Shown here piece by piece: positions 23,930 through 35,000 of a stretch of 64,000 nt of DNA. The notes beneath the pieces were generated by a model. It was given only the letters and a program-made list of their open reading frames with translations, was not told where the DNA came from and searched no databases. Positions within the stretch are counted from its first letter, which is position 1; each line of letters starts with the position of its first letter. The translations under genes and the position numbers were made by a program. Source of the DNA: Proteles cristata cristata (lineage: Eukaryota > Chordata > Mammalia > Carnivora > Hyaenidae); assembly GCA_017311185.1 (NCBI GenBank), contig JAESUZ010002552.1, positions 1,302,001-1,366,000 on the forward strand, given 5' to 3'.

Positions 23930-24659
23930 TGGGAGCTCAGTCTTAATGCTAAGGCCTCAGGGCTACAGGGCTACCAGTGCTGGCTCCCTAGCGCAGAGGG
24001 CTGTGCCCTTCACCGTCCAGGGCTGCAGCCTCAGTGGTGCCCTGGGCCACGCGGTCAGAAGCTCCCTCTCACCTGCAGATCAGGACCTGCATTCGCACAG
24101 TCTGAGCTTCCGTAGAGCGACAAGGTTAAAACGGATCTTGGGAACCCTGTCTCCATCTGGCACTTAACAGTGGGGGGAACCCATGAGACTGCTGGAGGGG
24201 CTTCAGACCTTCCCGGGGGAGGAGAGCGACCCAGAGAGGCCCCGCGCAAGCCCTTGTCGCCTGCCTCTGGCCAGCAGGAGGGAGCCACTCCTCACACATA
24301 GGCTGAAAAATGGCCAGGCGCGCTCTGGCCCACGGGGCAAGCCCTCGGCGGTGGGATCAGCCCCTCCCCACCCAGCCTGTCCTATCTTGGGGCACGGGGG
24401 CCAAATCCAGACAGCCAGTCTCCTTTGAACTCCTGGTCCCCCCAGAAACACCTATTGTGCCTACATCACAGGACGCAAGCAGACCCAGGACAGCTTTGTA
24501 AGCCGAAAGGCCAGTGCTGCCGCCAGGCCCTCAGTAAGAGGTGACTATAGGGCAGCTCTGGTCAGTCCGGCTCCTGAGAAGGCAGTGTTTCTGTCCCCAG
24601 GCAGGGGTAGCAGGAGAGAAGGTGCTACGTTACTTACGGAAAAAATCTAAACCTCTGAG

Positions 24660-24960
24660 GGGGATCTGCCTCCTCCCCTGCCCCAGATTCCTGCCCTGTC
24701 CATCTCCCCTTGCATCTCGTTTCCCAGCAGATCCAATCCCCGGGATCCCCCTCACACGGCCCACGTCTCACACACGCGTCCCTGCACCGCTCCTCATGCT
24801 GCCTACAATGCTCTTCTCCTGGTAAACTCCTATTATGCCTACAAAACCCTGCTCAGAAGGCCCCTCCTGGGTGAAGCCATGAACTCCCAGAGCTAATCGC
24901 TTCTTCTCTACACCAGTCCTGGCAGCCCCCCAGACTGGAACCTAGGTCTGTGTGTATGTC
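24660..24960 (+). repeat. L2-like LINE fragment
   Basis: 'ctcctattatgcctacaaaa', 'ccctgctcagaaggcccctc' and 'ctgggtgaagcc' resemble the L2 3' third. Diverged. Confidence 0.4.
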
Positions 24961-25669
24961 CTACCCGGGGATGTCACTTGCTCAGTCAGAGGGCAGGAAA
25001 ACCAGGTGTGATGTCACCATGTGACAGGTGAGAACACCCAGGCTTGGACGCGTCACTGGCGTGGCCCTAGATACAGGCAGGAGGCATGTAGGTCCTTGGG
25101 GTCAGAGTCTGGGCGAGTGCGGGCGCTGCCTGGAGAGGGCGCCCCGCTCACAGAGAGACCAGGCCCTGCTGACTGGAGTCGACCTTGTCCAATTACAGCC
25201 GCGGTGTTCCTGGCTGTGGGACTCTGGACAAACAACCTGACCTCTCTGAGCTTTCTCAGTAGGGTAAGGCCAACACAGCGAGCCTCAGCCCAGCACCCAG
25301 CCCCGCTCACAGGAGATGCTCTCTGGATCCTCTCTCACGCGCGCTGATCCCTCGCTCACCGGGGCCCTGCGCTCCAGCCCCGGCCCGGCTGCCTGCAGGT
25401 GCCCAGTCCTGCCCGAAAGCCTGTGGGGCTGGGGCCGGGGGAGCAGATTCGTCCCGGTGTAACCAGAGAATGTCTGAGGGCTCAGTGCCAGGGCTCCAGC
25501 TGGGGCCCCCACCTCACAGCTGTCAAGGGGAGGCTCAGACACAAAGCAACCCAAGGGGACAGTAGGGCTGTGTCTGGTAAGGGGACGGGGGGAGCCGCTT
25601 CCTGCCTTGTGAGGGACCAAGACTACTAAGAAGACCTGCAGCCTCATCAGAGAATGTCACACAGATGCA

Positions 25670-25830
25670 TCTTGGTGCCCACCCTGCCCCTGACTGGCTG
25701 GGTGACCTTGAGCAAATTACTCAACCTCTCTGAGCCTCATTTTTCTCATTGAGAGCAACATTCTCTAATTTCCCAGGCTTGATGTGAGGATCAAACCCAG
25801 CCCACATCAGCCCAGGTGCCTGGCACAAAC
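25670..25830 (+). repeat. MIR SINE
   Basis: 'ggctgggtgaccttgagcaa', 'attactcaacctctctgagc' and a trailing 'gtgcctggcacaaac' are a clear MIR core and 3' part. Confidence 0.6.
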
Positions 25831-26579
25831 TTCAGGCCACTTTTTTCTCCTTGTCTTTCCATTGTCTCCATTTCTCATTCGTTCCCTGCTAGTGTTTCTT
25901 CCACTGTGGGGGGGTGGGGGGGCACCCTCCAGGAGGATCAGGCAGGGCCCGGGGATCTTGCTGTCATATTTTGTAAGGGTGGGACACGCAGAGAGGGCAA
26001 TCGGGAAGGAACGAAACCAGAGTTATCCACTCTGGCCCCGCCACCTTTGAGGCCTGGCCCACAGCATCCCGCCCATTACGACGCTTTTCCCGATGCCCAC
26101 ACTGGCGCATTCACAGTCTCACCCTGTTACTGTCTGCACTGTAAGTTTGAAAGAAGGCCCCTAAGAAGGACAGCCACCTCCCTCTTCTGCTGAAGTGGTC
26201 CCAGAGTCCCAGGGGAGGTCCCCTGTAAGCAGGGAGCCCAGGCAGGGCTGAGGGACACTGTCTCTCCCTCCAGCTCCCAAGCCCCATGGTGAGCTGCTGT
26301 GGGAGGAGAGAAACTTGAACTCCATGAGCCAGCCCGGTACGTGTGCAAATGCATCTGGGTTCATCTCCCCACTGCTCTCCCCACCCAGCCCTTTGAAGCC
26401 CCAGCCTGCCTCAGTTGTGCAGAGAAGAAACGGGGAGATAGGTCTGGGTTGTGTCCCCAGAAACAGAATTCCCAGGTGCAGTGCAGAGGGGCTGAGGACT
26501 CTGTACCCCCTGGTGAGAGCTGAGATTCCAGAGGCCAGGTGGGCTCAGGAACTGCCCGCTGCCTTTGTCCAAGCGAGCA

Positions 26580-26960
26580 TTGACTAATTCATCAACACTC
26601 CCTCCTGGAGCGCTTCCCACAGACGAGGTGCTGTGCAGAGGACAAGGGTACAGAGACTAACCAGACACGATGCCCATTCCAGCCGAGGAAAAGCAAGAGC
26701 TTAAACCCGGAGGACTGGCTGGCCTGGCAAGGAAGGTGCCGGAGAGAAAGCCTGACAGACTTGCGGGCTACACAAGTCAAGCAATGGGAAGCAGAGTCGC
26801 TCCCTCCAGAATGAGCAGGGTCCGGGTCAGAGCCTTGAGGCTTGGACACTTCGCCGAGGCCGCAAGGGCCTCTCGGAAGATTTTAAGCAGGGATGTAGCC
26901 TGATGAGTTTTGATGTTAGAAAGAGCATTTATTTGCGCTCAGGGTGGAGAAGGGCTTGGA
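26580..26960 (+). repeat. Copy of the old unnamed interspersed repeat
   Basis: 'agaggacaagggtacagaga' at the start and 'gattttaagcagggatgtag' later parallel the family seen at 60-540. Approximate boundaries. Confidence 0.4.
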
Positions 26961-27654
26961 GGGGCAAGACTGGGAACAGGGAGCAAGTTACGCAGCAGAG
27001 CTCAGGGGGTGCTGGTGGCAGGGACAGCGCGGCGGCACCGGAGCCACAGGCACAGCCGTACTTGAGAGCTGTGCACGAGGCAGAAGGAAGATGAAGGGGA
27101 CCCGGTGGCGTTCAGAGGCAGGGCCCGTGTCCTGTGCCTCTCTGTGGCCCAGCACCAGAACAGTGCCTGGAACAGAGCAGAGGAGCAAACAAGTGCTTGC
27201 AAAACCAAAGGAGAATTGGAGTTGGAAGACTGCTGGGGCGGAAGCAGTAAGGTTTGGGGATAAAGAAGAAAGGGCAGGAAGGAAGGTATGTTAGGTGCTA
27301 AGATGCTACGGTTTGGAGGAAAGGGGACACGTTTGTTTAACTGATGGCAGTTATCCCCATTCCAGGGGGCTGTGGCAGTTGAAAAGAGATGGTGCTGGCA
27401 CAGAGTCTGGGGTCTGAGCAGGGGTCTGGGGTTCCTGAGTGCCCGTGATACACACACACAGACAGACACTGCTCTCCCAATGGGGCCAAAGCCCACCAGC
27501 TGGGGATGGACAGATGCTGGGGACAGACAGGAGCCCAGCCAGAGAGGGGCTGAGGCCTCTCTGGGCGTCAGGCTGGCGCTGAGGGCTCTCCTAGGCACCG
27601 CCTCAGGCAGGGCACTGGGATGAAGCAGAGAGAGAGGCAGGTGCTTGTCAATCC

Positions 27655-27745
27655 CGCTCCGGGAAAATTGGCTCCATGATGTTTATTGCAAACTGCAATT
27701 TAGCATCTCAATTCAGGTGCTCTTGTGTTTAATTATATATAATAC
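27655..27745. promoter_or_regulatory. AT-rich motif island upstream of the first beta exon
   Basis: Non-repetitive block with 'gtttattgcaaactgcaatt', 'atctcaattcagg' and 'tttaattatatataata'. It lies about 1.1 kb upstream of the exon at 28786. Regulatory role is an inference from composition and homeodomain-type ATTA cores. Confidence 0.25.
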
Positions 27746-28344
27746 AGTGTGGGGAGGAAAGAGAGGAGGAAGCATAGATGATTTTCTCACCAGTCTCTTC
27801 CTTCCTGCGTGATGGAAGGGTCAGAGGTGAGAAAGGGAGCCCATTAGTGGGAGGGAAAAGAAAAGCCTGGCGCGGACAGGGCCTTGAATGCCAACCTGGG
27901 GCAGCGGGGCCGAACCAGAAAGTGGCATGTGCCCCCCCCTTTCCTGCCACAGACTCCTTTCCAACAGCCCCGTGATGTCTTTGTCCTCAGGGACAGCCAG
28001 TGGCTCCAGCTGAGGCTGAGAAATCGGTCAACAAACTTCAAAAACCCCCAGGACACCTTGCTTTCCGAGGGCCGAAGAGATTGAGCGATTTGCCCCACCC
28101 ACCACAGAAGATGCTGGGGATGGGGGCTGCTCACATCCCAGCCCCACTCCTGACCTATGGGGCTAATGCTCCTGGGACAACAGCCACGTGTGTCCAGACA
28201 GGGTGGGCTTAGACGGAGGCCCTCTGGGTTCTTCAGCTTCCACGCTGGACAGACTTGGTTTGCCACCAACCCAGGGTCCCCATGCAATCTCGGCACTTCT
28301 GCCTCCCCTCGAGTCCCCCCTCCCTCTCCAGAGCTGGGAGGGCA

Positions 28345-28405
28345 AAGCACCAATTAGTTCATCTGCTTGTTTAATTGGGTACAGAGGGGGAGAAAATTAA
28401 ACTCC
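28345..28405. promoter_or_regulatory. Short AT-rich island upstream of the first beta exon
   Basis: 'caattagttcatctgcttg' and 'tttaattgggtac' carry two homeodomain-type cores about 400 bases before the 28786 acceptor, in otherwise GC-rich sequence. Weak, motif-based. Confidence 0.2.
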
Positions 28406-28785
28406 TCAACAGGAATCTTCCCTGCAGGGCCAGAGATAGAATGAGGGGGCAGGGACCCCCATCTCTGAGCACCCCTCTGCCTGCCCTGGCTCCCCAGCCC
28501 CCACCCCCACCTCCATGCCCCAGATCCCCAGATCAGAGCAGAGTCTGGGGTTATAGGGCCCTGGGGAGCTGGAGTAGGAGTTCTACCCCACCCTAACTGG
28601 GACAGCCCCTTCCCAGAACTGGAACAATGAGGGAGGGGTGTGACAGGGGAGGGGGAGGGAGACTAGCGCCCGGCACTGCCTCGGGGTCTGATTCTCTTGC
28701 TTTGTGCCCACCTCTCTGACTCCGAGTCCTCTCTCTCTCAACCTCTCTCTCTCTCTCTCTCTCCACCTTCCTCTCTTGGCTCCAG

Positions 28786-28933
28786 AAAAGCCCCTCCCCC
28801 AGGGGGGCCCTGGAAATGTGGCCAGGTTCCTAGGGGGTACCGTGGCCGTGGTCCTCATCCTTGGCGTGGCTCTCGCCATCTTCTTACTGCATCATCGGCA
28901 GCACAAGAGCCAAATGGAGCTGGATCGTGGCGG
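28786..28933 (+). CDS. NECTIN1: NECTIN1 alternative (beta-type) exon encoding a second transmembrane segment
   Basis: The exon follows a long CT-rich polypyrimidine tract and a CTCCAG acceptor and ends at a consensus donor (GG|GTGAGT). Its first two bases AA complete a GAA Glu codon from a preceding G, the same phase as the alpha terminal exon at 4036, so it can replace that exon directly. It encodes E-KPLPQGGPG, then a hydrophobic helix of about 20 residues (FLGGTVAVVLILGVALAIFL), then the short basic segment HHRQHK. This is the layout expected of a single-pass receptor end: linker, membrane span, stop-transfer. Nectin-1 has a known beta (HIgR) isoform sharing the ectodomain but with a different membrane span and tail. 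I infer this exon starts it, but did not verify against that sequence. There is no stop; two bases (GG) pass to the next exon. Confidence 0.85.
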
Positions 28934-28989
28934 GTGAGTGTTGGCAAACCCACCCATCGGCCCACCCAGATGCCCCCTCTCAGCTGCCG

Positions 28990-29095
28990 CTGCCCATTCT
29001 GAGACGTAGGTGTGCGATTATCATCCACGGTTTACAGATGAGGCAACGAGGCACACAGGTTAAATACTTTACACACATTTACCCCAGCCGCTGCC
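28990..29095 (-). repeat. MIR-like SINE fragment
   Basis: 'tttacagatgaggcaacgag' and 'cacacaggttaaatacttta' suggest an antisense MIR. Diverged. Confidence 0.4.
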
Positions 29096-29226
29096 AAAGG
29101 GTGAAGGCCAAAGTCCATGATGAATGAAATATCAACATTTTAAGTAAAGACAGGATCAGTAATAGCTGGTTACTATTTTAGAGCATGAGGTAAGAGGGAA
29201 AATTAGTAATACTAATCCTACTTATT

Positions 29227-29404
29227 AAAATTTTATTTTATTTAAGTTTTTATTTGTATTTCTGAGGAAGAGAGAGAGAATGAGCAGGGGAAGGGCAGAG
29301 AGAGCGGGGACAGAGGATCAATGTGGGGCTTGAACTCACAAACCGTGAGATCGTGACCTGAGCGGAAAGCAGACACTTAACCGACTAAACCACCTAGGCA
29401 CCCC
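29227..29404 (-). mobile_element. CanSINE
   Basis: Antisense copy with left A-tail and head 'taaaccacctaggcacccc'. It is an older copy with several substitutions. Flanks 'aatcctacttatt' and 'aatcccaccttatt' form a diverged target duplication. Confidence 0.88.
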
Positions 29405-29869
29405 AATCCCACCTTATTTTAAAATGTTGATATTTTGTTCATCTTGGATTTTTTGCATTAATTTAAGTGTAAAATATATTGTGTTCAAATGTTATTTATT
29501 GTGATGACCAAGACTTCTGGTGCTCCCACAGCTTCGCACTTGAGGCCCTGTCCCTCCCCCTCCCCCCGCCCCCATGCATCCTCGGGATTTCCTACTGTCC
29601 TCCAAGCAAGGACATCTGAGGCTCACACGGTTCCCATACCCGGGCTGGAGGGAGGGACAGGATAGGCTAGGGGCAGAGATGCCCAGGGAGACAGAAGGGC
29701 CTCTCTCAGCCTTACCCAACTGTGCTGAGTCACCACTTGGGGAGCTCGGGCCACTTGGGGAGCTGCCTGGGAGCAGAGCCCCGGGGCCATCCCTGTGAGT
29801 GGGGCTCGGGGGCCAGAACTGTCAGATGGCCTGCCTGGAACAGAACTGAGCCTCATTCTGTTCCCCCAG

Positions 29870-29945
29870 GACCGCGGTGCCCTCCTCCCAGAAGCTGGAG
29901 CCTCCTCCCGACAGGCAGAGCCACCTTGCACCTGAGGACATCCAG
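29870..29945 (+). CDS. NECTIN1: NECTIN1 beta-type exon 2 (cytoplasmic tail)
   Basis: 76-base exon after a TTCCCCCAG acceptor, ending in CAG|GTGGGC. The first base completes the Gly codon opened by the previous exon. It then encodes 25 residues starting TAVPSSQKLEPPPDRQ and ending APEDIQ, so the next exon starts in phase 0. The polypeptide is proline-rich and polar, as expected of a juxtamembrane tail. Evidence is splice sites, phase continuity and position. No domain is recognisable, and I cannot tie the sequence to a remembered protein. Confidence 0.72.
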
Positions 29946-30373
29946 GTGGGCCTGAGTGCCTGGAATGGGGGGCCGGGGAGGGAAAATGGGAGACGGCCAC
30001 CTGTAGGCAGAGCCCTCCCACACACATGGGCCTCTAAACAGTCCCCAGCACCCTGCTAGCCCTGGCCAGTTACCGAAAGGCCAGGCCTGGGTGACAGGCC
30101 GTGGCCCAGGCTTTCCCCTCCCCCACACCGAGAAATAACAAACTAGGACCCTCCCTCCCTGCCCAGGGCCCACAGGGGAAGCTCTTCCTCCACTGCTCAG
30201 GTCATTTATTCATTTAAAAAAAAAAAAAAAATCAAGGACCTAGCAGATGCCTGACCCCATGCTGATCCTTTCAGGATGGGGATGCGTGGGAACCAGATTG
30301 GGGGATCCCAGGGGCTCCCTGGAACAGGTCGCAAGGAACGGGCTGTGCAACCGCTTGTCTGCTTCTCGTCCAG
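29946..30373 (+). other. NECTIN1: Short intron between the second and third beta-type exons
   Basis: 428 bases, GTGGGC donor and CTCGTCCAG acceptor. It contains a 17-base A run at about 30215-30231 but no identifiable element. Confidence 0.7.
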
Positions 30374-30490
30374 ATTCTCCCCCTGGAGCCAGGGAAGGTT
30401 CAGGTGCACCCAGAAGAGGAGGAGCCGCAGAAGCCGGCCCCACAGACCCCCTACTATGATCTGGGGACCTCCCCCTCCTACTGCCCCTCG
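30374..30490 (+). CDS. NECTIN1: NECTIN1 beta-type exon 3 (cytoplasmic tail, cassette-like)
   Basis: 117-base exon, a multiple of three and in phase 0 at both ends, so it can be included or skipped without shifting the frame. It encodes 39 residues starting ILPLEPGKVQV, with an acidic run (four Glu), then TPYYDLGTSPSYCPS. It follows a CTTCTCGTCCAG acceptor and ends TCG|GTAAGG. Tyr residues in TPYYDL and SYCPS are possible phosphorylation sites. The symmetric phase raises the possibility that real transcripts omit it. Confidence 0.72.
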
Positions 30491-31404
30491 GTAAGGACCG
30501 ATGAGCCTCCGGAGGGTGCCCCCAACATAGGTGCACCTGGCTTGGCCACAAGCCCAGCTGCCTAGGGGGAAAGAGGGCACAGGAGACGGGGCAGGGAGGC
30601 CACAGGTCAGCCCACCAGGGAGGGGAGGGGAGGGGTGGTTCTTCATGGTGGCAGCAGGTACCCTAGGCAGAACAGGGTCCTGGGTGCTGACAGACAGGGC
30701 AGGAGGGTGGGGTTTCCCATGGGGCGGAACCCCAACCTGATGCCAGCTCTCTCTCCCCCAAACCCTGCCCTCCATCTCTGTGTCCTGCGCCCCAGTCCTT
30801 AGTTCTGCCAAGACCACCCAAAGCCAGCAGCAGCCCGTCCTCCTGGCCCCACTCCCAGCCGCTCCAAGAGCCGGCATCCACTTGAATGACTGCCACCTCT
30901 GCCCACAGCTTCTGCCTTTCAGCAGACATGGGGGCTGGGGCGGCACCCACAGGGCACCAGCCCAGAGACGCAGGCCAGACCACCTGGGCCCAAAGATAAC
31001 ACATTCTCTCCTGGCGCTGGTGGGAGAACCAGGCCTTTGTCTTCAGAGCACAGCCACCCTCCTTCTCGGCTGCAAGTGCCAAAGTGAGCCCATCTTGAGA
31101 AGCCAAATCCAGCCCCTGGTGGGCGTAGCGTTCCCTGGATGCCAAGCCTAGGGGACCACCCTAGCCCTGACCTTCTGATTCTATGCTGGGGCAAGAGACC
31201 ACCAGCCATTTATTGTTCTTCAGCCAACCTAGAGACCTGGAAGCGAGCTAGGGCACACTGGACACAAAGGTTACTCCTTAGACAGCAGCTAGACAGCCCT
31301 CTCCCAAGTGAGGGTCCACACCCAGCCTGTGTCCCAGGCCGCACTGCGCCGTCCCACCAGCTCCAGCAGAAGGGCTTACAATGGCAGCGTAAGCATTTGC
31401 TACG

Positions 31405-31620
31405 TGGCAGGCATTTTGTAGAGAGGTTCCAAACACTATCCTGTTTAACCCTCGCAACAACCTACGTTGTAAGTCCTGGTGTCGCTCCCATTTTCTAGAG
31501 GAGGAAACTGAGGCTCAGTGGAGTTGTGAGGTTTGTCCCAGATCACCCTGCGAGTACTGGGAAAAGCATTATTCAAACCCCTGGTTCTCTGATTCCCAAG
31601 TCCAGGCCCTCACCACGCAG
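31405..31620 (-). repeat. MIR SINE
   Basis: 'cctgtttaaccctcgcaaca', 'gaggaaactgaggctcagtg' and 'caaacccctggttctctgat' follow antisense MIR order. Confidence 0.55.
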
Positions 31621-32889
31621 CAGCCACTATGCTGAACAGACTGGTGGCGGGCGGTGGGGGGGTTACCTAATGACAGAGGAGCCTCGAGGAGATGGGCCAA
31701 GCCTCAGGGTGGGAATCAGCGAACGCAGAGCCTATTTCAGTCCCAGGCTTCCTGTCTGAAACGCAATGCCCAGCTCCTCTGCCTGGCTGTCCCTCGGCTC
31801 CAGGGACCTGAAGAGCACATAAGCCAGCCTCTGAGAGCTTGGGTTTGGTGTCCTGAGTTCAGTCTTGGGCGTCACTTTGGGCCACACAATAAGCACAGGG
31901 ATTCAGCTCACCCCCCACCCCCACACTTCTTTGGGACGGTGAGAAGGAACATCATTCTTAGCCAGGCCTGAAAGTGGCTAAGGTAGGAGAGAGTGCAGAG
32001 ACCCCGCTCTTTCCAGAAAGGAGAAAGCCATGCCCCGTTCAGGATTCTCCAAATCAGCCTCACTCCTCGGCTCAGCCCCTAGCCAAGAATCCATAAACTT
32101 GTCAGAGCCCTGGGTGGACAGAGAAGGGGGGAGGGAGGGGGAAAAAGAGCAGGAACAGCGGGGGGGGGTGGGGGGCTGAGGCACAGGAGGAGAGGCAAGT
32201 GATGGAAGTCAGTGATTTAGAAAGTCATGGAAGACTCCAATGGGATCCCCTGAAGAGGGGCCCAGGCTTCGCATAAAAATCGCTGTGATGTAACGGGGCA
32301 GCTGCAGCTAGCTGGCCCCAGTCCCCACTAACGACTTCCCAGTCCCGCGCTGACTGCTGCCCCCACAGCCTGGCACGCACAGCCCCACAGCAGGCAACTC
32401 AAGGACAGCCCCACCACCTCAGCCCCCACAACACACACACTCACACTCGCACACACACGTCCTCTCTTATACAAGCCCCTGACCCCACGGCAGCCCACCT
32501 CGGCCCCACACGCCCGAAACGCACTCCCCCTGCAACCTCTCTCTCTCCTACAAGCCCCAGACCTCAGCACGTGGCTCCCACCCTGTCCCCTCCCTAAGAG
32601 CCCGCCCTCTCCGGCCTCTGCTCATATTGGATTGAGGGAAACCCCCACTGAACTGGTGCATTCAAGAAACACAAGACCACTTGGGACAAAGGACAGAGCG
32701 AAGCCAACCTCTACCCATCAGCCATGCTCAGGCCAGGCCAGATGACGGGAGACACCCTACGGTCCCCAACCCAGAGGCCACGCGACTAGGGCACTGGGGT
32801 GGATGTGTGCACATGAGAATGGCCTGTAGGGTGGTGGAGGGAGGTCAGCTCTGGCGTCCTGGGGAGACCCTGGTGTTGTCGCCAAAAGA

Positions 32890-33015
32890 AGTGTAATTCC
32901 TTTTGACTCACAGAGCAATTACTGGGCCAGGAGAGGATTTATCCTCAGCGCTCCGGTCTGTTGGCAGCGCAGCTTGTATACAAGTCACATTATTGATGTC
33001 GTCATCAATTCTTCC
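32890..33015. promoter_or_regulatory. Candidate regulatory island with AP-1 and homeodomain-type sites
   Basis: It contains a perfect AP-1 site TGACTCA (32904-32910), CAATTA (from about 32916) and an inverted repeat ATTGATG/CATCAAT with a 4-base centre (32992-33009). Non-repetitive and AT-richer than its surroundings. Function is inferred from motifs. Confidence 0.3.
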
Positions 33016-34065
33016 CAACAAGTGGCGAGAGGGAGCCAGGCAGAGAGCATGCACTGTTTGCAGAAGCGGGGCTCAGGAGGGGAGTGGGCGGGCTGCAGGG
33101 GGCCCGGGGGCCCAGCCACTAGAGCCTCTGTGGTCCCAGCCTGGGCGGCCCAGTCCCCGCACTGCACACACACCCAAGGGTGCTAACCAAGATGGCAGAA
33201 CAGCCCTCAATGTCTATCAAGGTCCCTGGGCTAGAAGTCCACTCAGGTGGCAGGTACCATCTGAAGAGCACGGTGGCTCTAGAGGAACTTAGGAGGGACT
33301 TCAGGAGGCTCCAGAGCAGAGCCAGGAGCTCTAGAAGAGCCGGGAGGAGGAGACGTTGCCTTGTTTTGAAGGAGACGGCTGTCAAAGTCCAGGTTCAGAG
33401 CAGAAGACTGGACACAACGACCTTTAGAGGGACGGAGTTCCGAAACTACCGTGTCGGTTCAGGTCTCAAGGAGTCCCCCCAATGGGATGAGACGCAGTTT
33501 GGGGGCAGCTGTGAGGGACCAAGGAAGGAGCGGGCAGGGAGAGCTGTCAGTCCCTACTTCAGGCCTGACACTTGGGAAGAGAGGGGGGAAGGACGGAGGG
33601 TTGGGTGGAAGGAGTCTCAGGCTGCGTCACGTTCTACAAAAGTTTGGGGCAGGCCACAGGGTCCTGGAGCCACAGTCAACTGCTAGCAAAATCCTGCCCC
33701 TGCGGAATATGGTTCCCGTCATGCTCAGTGCTTGGTGGGAGCAGCCGCGGGCTGCGACCTCAGCACAGACACAGCGATGGTCCAGCTCCGGCTGCAGTCA
33801 GCCACGCTGCCCACCGCAGACCACGGTCCCCCCGGCACCGCCACGGAGGTCTGCTCCGTGCCACGCGGGCCCCTCTCGGAGGGATGTAACCCCTGTCGCT
33901 CCAGGAGATCTCAGTGTCACAGCTGGCACTCATCTGTCCTTGCCACACGCCTTCTAGATTCCTCTCCCTCAGCAACCGCCTCAACAGGTCTCAGTGGCTT
34001 TCCCGGTGCTACGACCCAGATCTTCATTCCTGAGGGGTTGGAGCCCTTGACCAGCGCACCCTGCT

Positions 34066-34109
34066 CAGCGGGGGCCATTGCACGTGCCAGCGGGGGCCAT
34101 TGCATGTGC
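34066..34109. repeat. 22-base tandem duplication
   Basis: Two adjacent copies of 'cagcgggggccattgcacgt' plus GC. The second copy differs by one base (CATGTG for CACGTG). A local duplication of unknown meaning. Confidence 0.9.
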
Positions 34110-34379
34110 CCATTCACCCTTAACAAAGAAGCCCCAGCAGGCCCCTGTGCCCTGCACCTACCCTCCCTGTGTGACAGCAGCCCCGCCTCGCCTGCTGATC
34201 AGAGCCAATTAGCTCCACCAAAAGGGGCTCCATCTTGCCTGCTGGTGACAGAACACTAGCAGCCAAGTGCCCCGGAGGCGGCCTGAGCTCCTGTTTGGTG
34301 GGGCCTCCACCCTGCAGAGCCCACGGTGTGAGGATGTGACACACAACTTCCCTTACTAGGCCACTGGGAGTGATCGTCA

Positions 34380-35000
34380 GCGGGGCCACCCCGTTTCCCC
34401 TTGAGTCTTCGGACCCATGCATTTCCCTGCTGGGGACACAGCGCCCCGTGGAGGCCTTTCAAAGTATTGCCGCTGAGCTAATACTTGAGCCGGTCCAGCA
34501 GCTGCAAGTGGGGCTGCTGTTGGATTAAGCTTACAGTAGTCAACAATCCTCGGGGCTCCATCCAGTTTCTGTAAGGCAGAGATCAGTGGGTTAAATGGAG
34601 CTACGACAGAGACCACCTCTGTACCCTCCTGGGCTGTAATGATGGCATTAGTCTCTCCCTGACCTTGGCCGGTGGGGGCAGTTCCAGAGGCTTCCACCTG
34701 GCTCTTGTCCCACAGACCAAGGGTCCAATTCGGTGTTAGTGCGGCAATCCCAATTCTCTGCTTGGGACGGGAAATGCCATGTCCCCTAGCAATGAATCTG
34801 TCCTGTTCTCTGAGGTCCTTGCCAGGGTGTTGAATCCCATGTCCTGCAAAAGTGTCCCCAAGTAAAAAAGCATCCTTGCTTATCCAGCCTTGGTTCCAGG
34901 CCCTTTGGTCCAGAACCTCCCACATCCAACTCGGGAGTGCGAGCCTGGCTTCTGCTGGGACGTGCTAGTTAATTCCTGCTACTGCGTTCCCCCTGGGTGT
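34380..35000 (-). pseudogene. Eroded endogenous-retroviral pol relic (reverse-transcriptase-like)
   Basis: On the - strand an open stretch of about 180 codons contains PFNPLISALQKLDG followed by VDYCKLN. This matches the order of the retroviral RT N-terminal motif (PFN-P-x-x-x-x-KxDG ... VDYRxLN) of class I-type elements, with degraded residues. Before it are low-complexity residues; after it the frame loses similarity and stops at 34377, with none of the later RT motifs such as the catalytic YxDD region visible. It is an old, non-functional fragment. No gag, protease or env could be named, although the neighbouring 33.9-36.6 kb may belong to the same insertion. Confidence 0.45.

Larger units (their letters stand above)
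8166..28785 (+). other. NECTIN1: Region between the alpha end and the beta exons (intron of the beta transcript)
   Basis: About 20.6 kb with no supported coding exon. It contains a G-rich block just past the alpha poly(A) site, an AT-rich homeodomain-motif island (9185-9480), an ERV LTR (10.56-11.28 kb), an L2 and several MIR copies, six full CanSINEs, an L1M relic (15.7-16.57 kb), a large GGAT array (14.13-14.78 kb) and two more AT-rich islands just before the first beta exon. Where no repeat is listed I see only non-repetitive GC-rich sequence without a recognisable feature. Confidence 0.75.
28934..29869 (+). other. NECTIN1: Intron between the first and second beta-type exons
   Basis: 936 bases with GTGAGT donor and CCCCCAG acceptor. 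It contains an antisense MIR-like fragment (about 28990-29095) and an antisense CanSINE (29227-29404). Nothing else recognised. Confidence 0.75.
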
